Of a stretch of DNA of 64,000 nucleotides, positions 45,661 to 56,975 are shown one piece after another. Under the pieces are notes generated by a model. That model made no database searches. It worked only from the letters and a program-made list of their open reading frames with translations, and was not told the DNA's origin. Numbering within the stretch: the first letter of the stretch is position 1; each line of letters starts with the position of its first letter. This DNA is from Aquilaria yunnanensis (Eukaryota; Streptophyta; Magnoliopsida; Malvales; Thymelaeaceae). Location of the stretch: contig CM077598.1 in the NCBI GenBank assembly GCA_039654915.1, positions 69,716,041-69,780,040 on the forward strand. The letters run 5' to 3'. The translations under genes and the position numbers were made by a program.

Positions 45661-47179
45661 CTTTCTCCCCTTTAGAGAAAGCATTCGCAAGTACCGGCGA
45701 AGTTGTCCTTGCTTTATCAGAGACTTGATGTACTTCCTCAGCTGGAAGCAGTCTTCGGTGTCGTGGCCATGATCTTGGTGGAATTAGCAGAACTTCTTCA
45801 TGTTCTTCTTGTTTTCCGAAGTCATGGCCTTTGGCCTTGGAATTGTAGTCCCTTGCCTTTCTAAGGCCATGAGAATGCTGGCCCTCGTGGCGTTCCGGGG
45901 AATGAACATCATTGGCCTTTTACCCCTTTGTTTTCGGGGCCTTCCTCCAACCTCATTCTGGTAATGAGGCTGGTGGCTTGGTCCTTCGGGCCGAGGGTGT
46001 TCCACCTTTGGTCCCCCCATTCTGAGTTCTTCAGCCGTCATGTGCTGTTTGGCCCTTCGATAGAACTCCCCGAGGGTGTTTGGGGGGTCCTTGGAGAACT
46101 CATAAAAGAGCTGGGAGTCTCTTTGAAGTCCTCTTATCATTGTGAGGATGTGAATCTCGGGCTGAAAGTCGGGCACGCGTAGTGCTTCTCGGTTGAACCT
46201 TTCGACATAGTCGCGAATGGTTTCCCCACTTCGCTGTGCTATGTCAAACATCTGCACTGGCATCTTGGCCGTTGGCCTGCTGCTAATGAACTGTTGGGTG
46301 AAGGTATTAGACAGCTCCTGGAAACTCAACAAGGTTGTGTGGGCCAGGGAGTTATACCATGCTGTTCCTGGACCGGAGAGGGTCACCTCGAAACACTTGC
46401 AGAAGGTAGCGTCATCTGCGCTGTGAAGCACCATGCTTCGCTTGTACAATGTCAAGTGCGCCTGTGGGTCACTATGCCCATCGTAGGTTTCCAAGCGTGG
46501 CACCCTGAAGTCACTAGGCTTGGGCGCCTCCACCACTTGTCGTACAAAGGGTGACTCTTCTCCAATATAAGCATCGGACAATCTTGACCAGACTGGTTTT
46601 TGGGACATCTGCCTCTCAACCTTTTCCAGTCTTCCAAGGATCTTCTCCATAAGGGTAGTTGTGTTAGCTTCCCCTTGTTGCTTGGTGGTCGCTGGTAATG
46701 GCGAACTTCTTCTCTTTCTCGGAGAGTAACTTCAGCGGCGAGGAGATTGGGACCTTCGGTACGGGGACGGACTCCGCCGACAGGAGGTCCGAGTTTCTTT
46801 TAGGGCTCTTTCTCTAGTGGGTTGTGCCCTAGGGGGCACGTCCTCCATCGAAGATGCATTATGAGAGCCCACACTCCGGGAACTCTGGTGGGTGGACCTC
46901 AGGCTTCTCTCCCGGCGCGTTCCCGAGGTAGAGGCCCTTCGGACCGAAGGAGGCTGGGGCCACCTCTGGTCGACTTGCTGAGTCATTTCATCGATGACGG
47001 AGCGCTGGAAGTCTCGTAAGAAGCCTAACATCACTGTTAGAGGGCGGTCGTCCTCCAGCGTAGAAGTCTCTGCAGTGGGCTATTCGATCGCCGGTTGAAC
47101 CTCCGGCGCAGAGGGGGACTTCGAGAGCCCCTTGTCTTCAGAATGCCGAGTTTATATGACGGCGACCTGGGAAGGGTTT
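45661..47179 (-). pseudogene. E3 gag, two frames plus knuckle stop
   Basis: The N-terminal frame 46732-47034 has FLRDFQRSVIDEMTQQ and a Ser/Arg-rich stretch. The main frame 45784-46650 (288 codons) holds the retrotransposon gag domain with DFRVPRLETYDGHSD, GPGTAWYNSLAH, FTQQFISSRP and SGETIRDYVERFNREAL, ending ENKKNMKKFC. The next codon is TAA where E1 has CAA; after it the knuckle continues with [12 protein letters not shown] and [19 protein letters not shown] frame break separates the two frames near 46651-46731. Expected role: virus-like particle and RNA packaging. Confidence 0.88.
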
Positions 47180-47197
47180 CCCACAAACGGTGCCAAA
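47180..47197 (-). promoter_or_regulatory. Primer binding site of E3
   Basis: Reads TTTGGCACCGTTTGTGGG on the minus strand, directly after the 5' LTR; same core as E1 and E2. Confidence 0.75.
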
Positions 47198-48106
47198 TGG
47201 TGCCATTCTGTATATTCGTTGTGCAACATGGTGAGCCTGGAGTAGGAACTTCCAGTGAAGGAACACCTGGATGAGGGGCTTCTGATGGGAGAAGGACTGC
47301 AATGTGTCAGAAAAGCAAGGGTTAGGAGCTCCCCGGAGTATTTTTCAAGGGAGAAGCCTCCGACGCCAAAGTCAGTACTTTGTGCGAGTAGAGAAAGGGA
47401 ATAGTAAGCAGAGTATAGCAAGAATTCCTTGTTACCTCTTCTCGGTCCTTATGAAAGCACTATGCAAGTATTTATAGGAGGGCGCAGGGAGAAGGCCGTT
47501 TGACATAGCCTGCTGAGATGGTGACACGTGTTCGGCCTGATTTAGTCCGTACCTCTACAGAGGGCTCCCCCAGCTGGCCTTAGGCCGTTCTGACCAATAG
47601 TGCCGGCAGGGGTGCTGTGACAGGGGGCTCATGTTCGGGGCATGTGTTAGAGGCTCCTCAGCCATTTTGTCGTATGTCCACGTGGCCTTTTCGGGTGACC
47701 GAACTCCTTCGGAGTATAGAGCTCATTCAGGGAGGTGAGCTCCTTTGGTGGGAGGTCCCTTGTTTCTATGAGGCACCTTTGGTTGGGCTCTCCCAAGGTC
47801 AGGCTCGGGTACCTAAGGATGGCACTTCATGAGCGCACTCCGAGGGTGGCCCAAAGAGTATCCGAAGGTGGTTTTGGGCACGTGAGGTCGGCGCGTGGTC
47901 ACCCTCGAGAAAGGTGGTGACCTCTTCTGACTGAAGTTGGTCCCATGGGTTTCCTGAGGGTAGCGCCTATCCGGCTTGTACGAGGGTGCTAAGGCCCTCT
48001 CTTTGTCGGGGTTTTGTGGTGTCTGTTTCGACCGGAGGTGGACCGTTGGCCAAGGGTGGTGCGAACATGCGAAGTCCTTTAGGGGGCGATAGCTCTTCGG
48101 CTATTA
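47198..48106 (-). repeat. 5' LTR of E3
   Basis: 909 bp, TGGTGCCATTCTGTA to CTTCGGCTATTA. Both end groups have single changes from TGATGCC and GGCTATCA. The TATA on the minus strand lies within the AAGTATTTATAGGAGGGC block near 47466-47483. Confidence 0.95.
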
Positions 48107-49403
48107 GTAATAAACATAATTGTGACCCTAGAATAATGATATTGTAAAACGTCCCTGGTCTTGAATTATTGTGGAGTGGGTTGCAATAATACATAATGAC
48201 TAGCATATGTGGAGACTAATATGAGATATGTAGTCTACATATGGGTACAAGTTGGAGAACTTGTGTACTGGACCGACCCACCATGGGAACACTACATGAA
48301 TCGTTATATGAGTGTCATAAGTGATTCTCATAGTGATGATGGTATATGTAATCTTTCGACCTAAGATCATCAAGGTTCCCTACATGTGAGTCACATACTT
48401 TGATACTTTCCTTTGTTGCTCGTAACTGAGTGAACTTGAAGGAGGTCATTGGGTATGTCACATATCATGCGTTGGGATTTGTACGATCAAGATGGGATTT
48501 GTCCCTCCTATGTAACGGGAGTGATATCTTCGGGCCCCTTGATAGAGTAAGGCTTAGAAAAATGTATGGCCATGCTCGGATGAGTTGATATACGATATCA
48601 ACGTCATCAGTTTAAGTTGGTTTACTCGGTAATCAAGAACCAAAGATTGGGCTATACGAGAGTGACACATTCCATGTCTCGTGCTTAGTCTTGATATCTT
48701 GGACAAAGGGACAATGGCATATATCGGTGATGATCATAAAGGTTTACTCGAATCATCGACAATCTTGTCACTTGGGTAGCAATGATGTGTTGCTAGACAC
48801 TGCTCATTGCTTATGATCATAAATGTGATTTATGATCATTGCCAACGTGGTAAGAGCCTATTGGGTCGCACACATAGAGCTATTTGGATCATTAGAGTGC
48901 ATGGGCTAATAATTTGGGTTTTGGTTTCACAATAATTTCGTATTAATAATGGGCCCAATAGTTTAGCCATTATTAAGCCCAAAATTAAAGCCTAATTGGA
49001 TTAGGGCTTTGAAACCTATTAGGCCTGGAAGTTGAGTCTCACTATAAATATAACTTCTACTGAGAAATTCGTAGGTCTCCTTGCCCTAGCCTCCCAAAAA
49101 GGATAGCCGCACTCTTCTTTTGCAATTCCTTGGAGGATGCAAGCTAACACTGCGAGCGCAAGAGAAACGCATCTGCCGGGACGTGGTGGAAGGTGGTGAT
49201 CCCGAGAGGCTGGTGTTGATACCATAGAGAGCCCGAACACGTCAACTATTCAAGTTTTGTGATTCGACTCTACAGTTGAGTGAGAGATCTCAACCGAAAA
49301 TTAGGTATGAAAATTTTTGAACACCCGGTTTACCCCGTTTCACTTGGATCCTTGAGGGTTTCGGTTAAATTCCGCTACACTGTTTGGCTCCGAAAACCCA
49401 TCA
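48107..49403 (+). repeat. Copia LTR 'F', right fragment
   Basis: Rest of the copia LTR begun at 34444, starting with the second GTAAT (48107-48111) and ending CCCATCA at 49403. Joined, it would be about 1415 bp. The flanks of the whole LTR, ATATT at the left and GGATG at the right, do not match. Confidence 0.94.
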
Positions 49404-51200
49404 GGATGCTCCTTCTTTGAGTTCCAAGAAATTCACTATGTGTACCAGGCTTCCACAAAGTGCCTCAGGTTCTTAGACTTCCCTAGGTCGCTTGCGTACT
49501 AAGCGTCCACCAAAAAGGGTGCACTAGGCTCCCACCTGGCATCTTGAGCTAATAAGCTCACTTAGACCACCAAGGTACTAAGCCTCGTAATTTAACTTAT
49601 GAAGGATGCACTAGGCTTTCACTTGTGTCTCAAGTCAGAACTTGGCCAGACAACAAGTGCACTAAGCCTCCATCCATGGTGCTCCCCTATCCACCAATAC
49701 TTGGTTCACACTAGTGGACTACAAGGCAAAGCCTTGTCTACTAGCAACCGTAGCTTACTAGCCTAACCAGTTAGAATTCACTAGTTGAAACTCCATTATG
49801 TTGTACAAGGACACTTTGGTGGGACTATTGTTGACTAAGCCATAAAGACCCACTAGGTGCATTAAGGTTTCACATTGCAACCTCATGCCCAATGTCATGG
49901 CTAGGTCACCAATGGTACTAAACCTTCACCCAAGCTGATGATACTTTGTTGTGCCCTTTGTTAACTAGCTTCTTGCTTATGGTGAAAGTAACCATAAAAA
50001 CTTAAGAAAACTCCTAGGTCTCGAATTGGAAGCCTTGAAGAACCTCCAAATTACTTGGGCACATAGGAACCCAAAAACTCACTTAGGCCTCCCCTCGAAC
50101 CTTTTAGCAAAATTGAAAAATTTTACTAACATAAGTATGGTGACACATCACCATAGTTATCAGCATCCTATGTACTTTTTGTGGCGCTGGCGATCCATTG
50201 CCATTACCCGCAAAGTTGATAATTTTTTAGTTCTCTTGCTGTGACCTTTAAAGACTTACCAAGCATACCAAACATCTTTGGATGGCCTCCAAACCTCAAA
50301 TACCTATAAAACATGTTGCAAAGACCACAACCAACTATCACAAGCCTACCTACGATGCATTATAACAACATTCAAATCTCCTTGAAACTAATCGTCCACC
50401 ATCATCAACTATGACCTCTAACTAAAGCTGTTGTCAAAACTACTTCAGTTCATCAAGCAAACACACTCCAATAGCATCAATTAAGCTTGAAAACAAAACT
50501 CCCTTACCTTGACTTCAAGCCACAAGCAAGAATCAAGAAACTATTCTCTAAAGCAAGCTTCCACAAAGTTCAATCTAGTTCTAAACAACAAAGCAAATGA
50601 CAACAAATTACTAACCTCTAACCAAAAGCCAAGCTCCCAATCAACTAATAAAGAATAAATACCTAAGAACATAGTTGTTACCTCGCACTAAAAAAGGTAA
50701 TGGCCGGATACTTGGTTCTAAGTTTCAAAAACATGAAATTCCACTTGAAACAAGCCTCCTTTAGCATAAACAACCTTGGTGGCTTCCATTTTCACCAAAA
50801 TCTCTTGGTTTTGAGCTATAATTCATGAAGATATGGTGTAGAGGAGGTTGAGCCCGAGTTTGGAGTGGAAAAATAGTAGCCTCCTTACTTTACCAAGACT
50901 TGAGTTTTTAAAAAGTTACAAAAATCCCCCCTTCCTTTAGGTAACCATACTCAACCTTGGTCAAATCTTGTTTATTTAAATTAAACTTGGGTTTAAGGAA
51001 AAATTTAAGTGTCCAAAATTCATCTTTAACTCATAGAAATTACCCTTAACTCTTTTAGATACAAAGCTAAACCTTTCTAGAACTCAGTGAACTTTGCCAA
51101 ATGTGCTTATTTTTACTATCTGAACTTGAAATAAGGTTTCAACTAGGTTTCACACACTTCATCTTTCTCAAACACACTTTTTGTTAGGAGAGCTGCAACG
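49404..51200 (-). repeat. Gypsy-type LTR copy 1 (TGTTATGG family), truncated
   Basis: Matches 52569-54939 over long parts, for example the GTGGGACTATTG...GGCCATAAAGACC-like block and the GGTTACCTCGCA/AATTTCACC region, and ends GGAGAGCTGCAACG. Its left end is missing: it starts at the copia LTR F border without a TG end. It sits between lost DNA and the gag/protease remains of E4. A minus orientation is inferred from CTTACCTTGACTTCAAG, the reverse of a GGTAAGG block in other gypsy LTRs here. Confidence 0.75.
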
Positions 51201-52568
51201 TAATGTGCTAGCTGCCAGGGACAATCAACCAAGAGGTCCTTAACGAGCACCAAGGCCACCAATGCAGAAAGCTGAAAGAGTATTTCAGATTAACAAAGGG
51301 GAGGCATCCTGGCAATGTGCACTTAGAGGTGACATTTGTTTAAATGGTATTCTTGTTAGTGTATTGTTTGATATTATTGCCTTAGGTTCTATTGTGGCTA
51401 GGAGATTAGTTGAATCCATAAAGTTGCCAATTGAATTCATGTACAACATATCATTCGTAGGAACAGTGGATAGTTAATGTCTTTTGACTAATGAACTAGC
51501 TAGGAACTGTGAGCTAGTAGTAGGAAAGACTAAGATTGTGACTAATCTGCTAGTGTTAAATATTACAAAATATGATATTGTTTTGGGTATAAATTGATTT
51601 GCTATGCATGGTATAAATATTGATTCTTCTAAAAGAAAAAACACATTCGCTAGTAATGAAATGCATGCATTAGTGAATTCTAAGTAATTAGTGTATGAAA
51701 TGCATGGCATGGAACTAGAAGTGTTAGATGAAATTCCTGTGATTTTTGAAGATGAATTTTAGATGAAACTATAACCTAGACCTACACTAATATCCATATC
51801 TCCTTACAGAATGCCAATCACAAAGAAAATTGACCTCAAGAAATAACTTGGTGAACTTCTTGAAAAATCGTTCACAAGACCAAGTGTTTCATCGTGGGGA
51901 GCTGCAGTTCTCTAAGTGAAAAAAAATGCATCATTGAGATTATACATTGATTAAAAAAAATTGAATGTTATGGCCATCAAGAATAAGTATGCACTCCTTA
52001 GGATTAAGGATCTATTTTATCAACTCAAGGGAGCAAAGATCTTCTCTAAGATTGATTTAAGAACTAGGAACTTTTAGTTAAGGGTAAGAGAGCAGGACTA
52101 GCATTCAGAACAAGATATGGGCATTATAAGTACACAGTCATACCTTTTGGCTTGACTAATGCCCCTATGGCATTTATGGACTTTATGAACTGTGTGTTCA
52201 GACCATACTTGGATGAGTTTGTAGTGGTGTTCATTGATGAAATCCAAGTGTATTCCAAGGATGAAAGTGAACATGAGTGTCATGTTAGAATTGTCTTGAA
52301 CACACTATTGAACAATCAAATGTATGGCATATTTCCTAAGTGCCAATCCTGGTTAAAGGAAGTGTCTTTCCTACGAAACACTACTGATACACAACAGCTT
52401 AAAACAGACCTTGAAAAGGTCAAGGCTGTGCATGAGAAGGAAAGACATAAGAGTGTGAAGAAAGTCATAAGCACCCTACGATTAGTAGGCTATTTACGAG
52501 ATTTGCACCAAAATTCTCCATTATTGCCCCAGCTCATATTCAGCTGACCAAGAAGATTTAAAAGTTAG
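51201..52568 (+). pseudogene. E4 gag end, protease and RT, degenerate
   Basis: Starts in the basic linker of gag, then the protease region 51262-51477 (INKGEASWQCALRGDICLNG, VLFDIIALGSIVARRLVESI, where DTGAS is changed to DIIALGS). RT follows with ISPYRMPITKKIDLKK, SSWGAAVL, RLYIDxKKLN, FSKIDL and, in an open frame 52152-52547, NAPMAFMDFMNCVFRPYLDEF and FIDEIQVYSK. The usual IDD of the active site is IDE. The frame shifts near 52070-52150. The copia-free flank KFSIIAPAHIQLTKK leads to the insertion point at GTTAG. Confidence 0.85.
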
Positions 52569-54939
52569 TGACATGGCCATCCTTGGCCCCTTCCCAGGAA
52601 GCCTCTAAGAAATGGTCTCACAATGGTTGCAATTGGCTAGCTGTATATGTAAAACTCCGTGATACTAGTTGATTAACCTATAATATGCCAAATGCATGCT
52701 CTTCATGCTTTGACTTGGATTAGCAAAATCCATAAAACATTAACTTGGCCAAACCATTTCCATAAAAAATAAGTTCAAATAGCCAAAGGTTAAAAAATCA
52801 ACATTTATGTGAATTTACTACACATAACAACTATGTGGGAGCATTCGTACATAAAGTAGACTAATGCCCTCAGCCAAGAGCAACCCTAGAGTCTAGGACT
52901 CCTCAAAACATAGACAAAGGAGGCAACTAGGAGTACCATATATACAAGCCTCAACGGAGATCTTCTTGAACTAACTCCCACCTTGGATGCAAATCCCAGC
53001 GGTGAGACACAAAAGTCCTTGTCCACGTGCTACTAGGCTCTACAGCCAAAGAAGAACTGTAGTTAGTATTGTTACTTAACCAACAAGTAACCCTAGTAGA
53101 CTAAAATCATAAAGATTCTCAAGTGAAATACTTGCAACAAAAGCAATCTACCGCGATAACCCTCAGCGGTTACCTAGCCCAAAACCTTCAAAATTTGCAC
53201 AACATAACTAAGGAGTGAAAATTCAAAAATTCTCAGAAAGGGTCTTTACTATACCTGTAAGAGAAATACTAAAGGCTCCATATATGAGAACATATGTAAC
53301 CTGCTGTGAGCTCATACAGCTTGAGGGTCTCATATATGCATATACCTAGGTCCCTTGAGACCTCTCTTCATCCTGGTCCTTGAAGTACAAGGCATAGCCT
53401 TGTCCTCTAGCAAGCTTAGCTTGCCAGCCTAGCTAGTGAAAAATCACCAGTTGAACCTCTCCCATTTATCTTGTACAAGGGAATTATGGTGGGACTATTG
53501 TAGACTAGGCCATAAAGACCTTGTAAACTAGGTGTACTAAGGATTTACCTTGCAACCTCGTGGCTAATGGCACGGCTAGGTCTCCAAGGGTTTTAAACCT
53601 GTCACCCATGCTAATGCTACCTACTTGTGTTCCTTTGTAACCTAGTTTTCTTCCTTATGGTAGAAGTAACCATGAAACTTTACAAAACTCAAAAAAACTC
53701 CTAGGTCTTGAAGGACTTTTGAAAGTCTCGGAGTACCCCCGAAATGCTTAAACCCAAAGGTACCCTAAGAACCTCCTTAGGTCTCCCCTTGACCTTCCTA
53801 TCAAAACTTGAAAAATTCAGCCAACATGCCTATGGCAATGCGTCACCATAGTTATCAACAAACTGTCTGCTTTGTGGTATTGGCGATGCGTGCGACACCC
53901 AAAAAAATTTTCTAGTTTTGCTGCTATGAACTTTGGACACTTACGAAACATATCAAACAACTTTGGATAGCCTCCAAACTTCACATACATGTAAAACATG
54001 TTGCATAGACCATAAAAAACTATCACAAGCTAATCTATGATGCGTTATAACATCATTCCAATAATCACAAACCTCATAGTCCACCATAATCCAACCTTGC
54101 CCACTAACTAATGCTATTGCTAGAACTACTCGAATTCATCAAGCAAACTCATTCTAATAGCATTAATTAAACTAAAAAATATAACTCCCTTACCTTAACT
54201 CCAAGTAACAAGAAAGAATTATGCAACTCTTTTGCACCAACCAAGTTCCACAAACTCCAACCTAAGTTCCAAGCAAATATGGGCGCAAAATATCAAGTAA
54301 CTAACTTCTAACCAAAACTCAAGCTCCCAATCAACTAATAAACATGAAATCAATCAAGAACCCATTGATTACCTCGTATCAAAAATAGGGGATGGTGGAG
54401 AACTCAGTTCTAAGCCTCAGAACCATGATTTTATGCTTGAAATGAGCTTCCAATGGCCTATTTACTTATGGTGGTTTCTCTTTCCATAAAAAACTCTTGA
54501 TTTTTAGCTCAATTGGATGAAGAAATGATGGTCTAAATGATGAACTCGGGTTATGGAAGCCATCCCCCACTTTACCATCTTATAAGCCAAGTTTAAAACC
54601 CAAGCCACCTAAGTATTAGACATGGAACACTTAAACCCCATATTTCGGTAACCCTGGTCATTCTTGGTCCATTTTTGTTTATTTTGACTAAGTTTGGGTT
54701 AAGGTTAAAAGTTAGGTTATAAAAACTCATTTTAACCACTCGGGACCTAGCTTGACTCATCAAGATGCCAAATTACCATTTTTCCCCCGAACCTCATTTA
54801 GCACCTTAATCTTCTCAGAACTTAGTAAACTTTGCTAAACTTTCCTATTTTTGCTATGTAAACTTGAATTAAGCGTCCAAACTTAATTTGGAGTACTTTA
54901 CCTTCCTCAAACATGCTTCCCACTAGGAGAGCCATAACA
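52569..54939 (-). repeat. Gypsy-type solo LTR copy 2 (TGTTATGG family)
   Basis: 2371 bp, on plus TGACATGGCC to GAGCCATAACA, flanked by perfect GTTAG duplications (52564-52568 and 54940-54944) within E4 pol. Related to 49404-51200. No coding content. Orientation inferred as for copy 1. Confidence 0.9.
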
Positions 54940-54944
54940 GTTAG

Positions 54945-56963
54945 ATTGGACTAAAAATTATGAAAAGAACTTTCAGGAGCTAAAGAGTCAATTGATTCAA
55001 GCTCTAGTGTTAATCTTTCCTGATCCAAGCAAGCCATACACCATCTATATGGATGCATCTAGATCTGGTTTAGGATGATTGTTGATGCAAGAAAGGAATG
55101 TGATTGCTTATTGGTCATGGCAGTTAAGACCCCATGAGCAAAACTATCCTACCCATGACTTAAGCTTGATGTAGTGATTTATGCCTTAAAGTAGTGGAGG
55201 TATTACCTATTAGGATGCTCATTTGTAATAAACACTAACCATGAAAGACTAAAGCACTAGGTCACTCAGAAAGAGTTGAATATAAGTCAAAGAAGATGGT
55301 TAGAGTATATGAAATACTATAACTTCAGTATTAAGTACACTAAGGGCAAAGGCAATCTAGTCGTACATGCCTTAAGTAGAAAGTACACCGGTTTGCTAAA
55401 GGGTGCATCCTTGGCAGATACTAATAGGGAGACTAGTTTGTTATGCCTTTGGCAAAAGTGGCAAAAGTGGAAAAATAGGGAAGAAGCACAAGTTTATGCA
55501 TTTATTATTCTGTTTGGGTGGATTAAGGAGATAAGAAAGGCACAAGAAGCAAACCCAAATCTGATAAATATTTCAAGAGAAGATAAAGGGTCATTGTAGG
55601 AATCCTTTACATACAAGTAAGGATTACTGTACTTCAAGGGCAGAATGTATGTACCTAGTGAGAAAGAACTCATAAATGAGATACCTAAGGAACCTCATAC
55701 TAGCAAAATGAATATCCATTTTGGAAGTGAGAAGATGTTTAAAGACTTAAGGACACATTTTTGGTGGCCAAAGTTGAAGAAGGACATAGCCATATATGAC
55801 TCCAAATGTACAACATGCCAAAAGGTGAACATAGAGTTTCGAAAGCCACTAGGAACACTACAGACTCTACCCAGTCCAGTGAGGAAATGGGGTAACATCA
55901 CTAAGGATTTCTTAACTGGGTTGCCTATGACCAGATTAAGACATGACATAATCTGGGTCATTATGGATTGGTTAACCAAGTGTGTCCACTTCTTTCTAAT
56001 GAAGATCACAAACTCACTGGAAAAGTTAGCGCAAAACTGCATCAAAGTTATAGTAAAACTGCATGCAGTACCATACTCCATGCTGTTAGATAGAGACCCA
56101 GTTTTACAGCAAGATTTTGTAGTGCTTTTCACAAAACACTAGGAACCAAAATCCACCTGAGCATTACTTACCACCCTCAAATACATGGATAAACTAAGAA
56201 AGTGATTCAGATACTTGAAGACATGCTCAGGAGTTGTGTCTTCAATTTTAAGGGAGAATGAGACCAACACTTACCTTTGGTGGAATTGTCTTACAGTAAC
56301 AATTATCAAAGCACCATTAGTATGGCACCTTATGAAGCCCTTTATGGTAAAGGGTGCATGGCACCCCACTATTAGGAGGAAGCCTCAAATAGGCTAGAGT
56401 TGTGTCCTAAGATCATTGAAGAAACAATAAAGAAAATTAGGAAGATACAGGAAAGATAGAAGACAACCAATGGAAGGACCACTAGTTATGTCAACAAAAG
56501 AAAAAGAGACTTGAAGTTTGAGGTTGGTGATAAAGTGTGGCTTAAAGTAGCACCAACCAAAGGCATTATCAGGTTTGGCAAAAGAAGTAAGCTAGCCCCA
56601 AGGTGCTTTGGTCCTCATAAGATATTGGACAGAGTTGGCAAGGTGGCTTATAGATTAGCTCTACCGCCAAATATGTTAAGCATCCACAATGTTTTCGATG
56701 TCAATATGCCTAACAAGTGTTTATTCGACACAAAACATGCTATAGCAGTGGAAGGCATACAGTTTGAGCCTAATCTGACATATAAAAAGAAACCTATAGC
56801 TATCTTAGCTAAAGGGTAAGGAATAAACCAATTCACCTAGTTAAAGTACAATGGTTAAACCACTCTAAAAGATAGGGAACTTGTGAAATTGAAAGGGAAA
56901 TGCTAGAAAGGTATCCAAGTGAGTATCCCAAGCTAAGGGCAATTTTGGAAGACCAAAATTTTT
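54945..56963 (+). pseudogene. E4 RNase H, integrase and chromodomain, degenerate
   Basis: Begins with WTKNYEKNFQELKSQL and YTIYMDASRSGLG of RNase H, where the usual DLEL is DLSL. RRWLEYMKYYNFSIKYTKGKGN follows at 55276, then the integrase zinc region at about 55690-55825 (H and H, then CTTC) and the core 55860-56142 with DFLTGLP and LDRDP. The third acidic residue region (YHPQIHG, stop, TKKVIQ) has Lys in place of Glu. From 56511 the SH3-like end reads FEVGDKVWLKVAPTKGIIRF. After a one-base shift a chromodomain remnant reads PIHLVKVQWLNHSKR, stop, GTCEIEREMLERYPSEYP. This last part marks it as a chromovirus. Confidence 0.88.
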
Positions 56964-56975
56964 AAGGGGGGGAAA
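56964..56975 (+). promoter_or_regulatory. Polypurine tract of E4
   Basis: AAGGGGGGGAAA-type purine run directly before the LTR start TGTTACCACC at 56976, as expected for a gypsy element on the plus strand. Confidence 0.85.

Larger units (their letters stand above)
34567..48106 (-). mobile_element. Tat-type gypsy element E3, complete outline
   Basis: Minus-strand element inserted in copia LTR F with perfect GTAAT duplications (34562-34566 and 48107-48111). LTRs are 923 bp (34567-35489) and 909 bp (47198-48106). The order on the minus strand is PBS, gag, PR, RT, RNase H, second RNase H, integrase. The plus-strand antisense gene (36078-41207) and the 3' LTR follow. A Tat solo LTR (36491-38963) with a copia solo LTR inside it lies in the antisense gene. 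Best preserved of the three Tat elements: the RNase H-integrase part is open for 654 codons. Confidence 0.95.
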
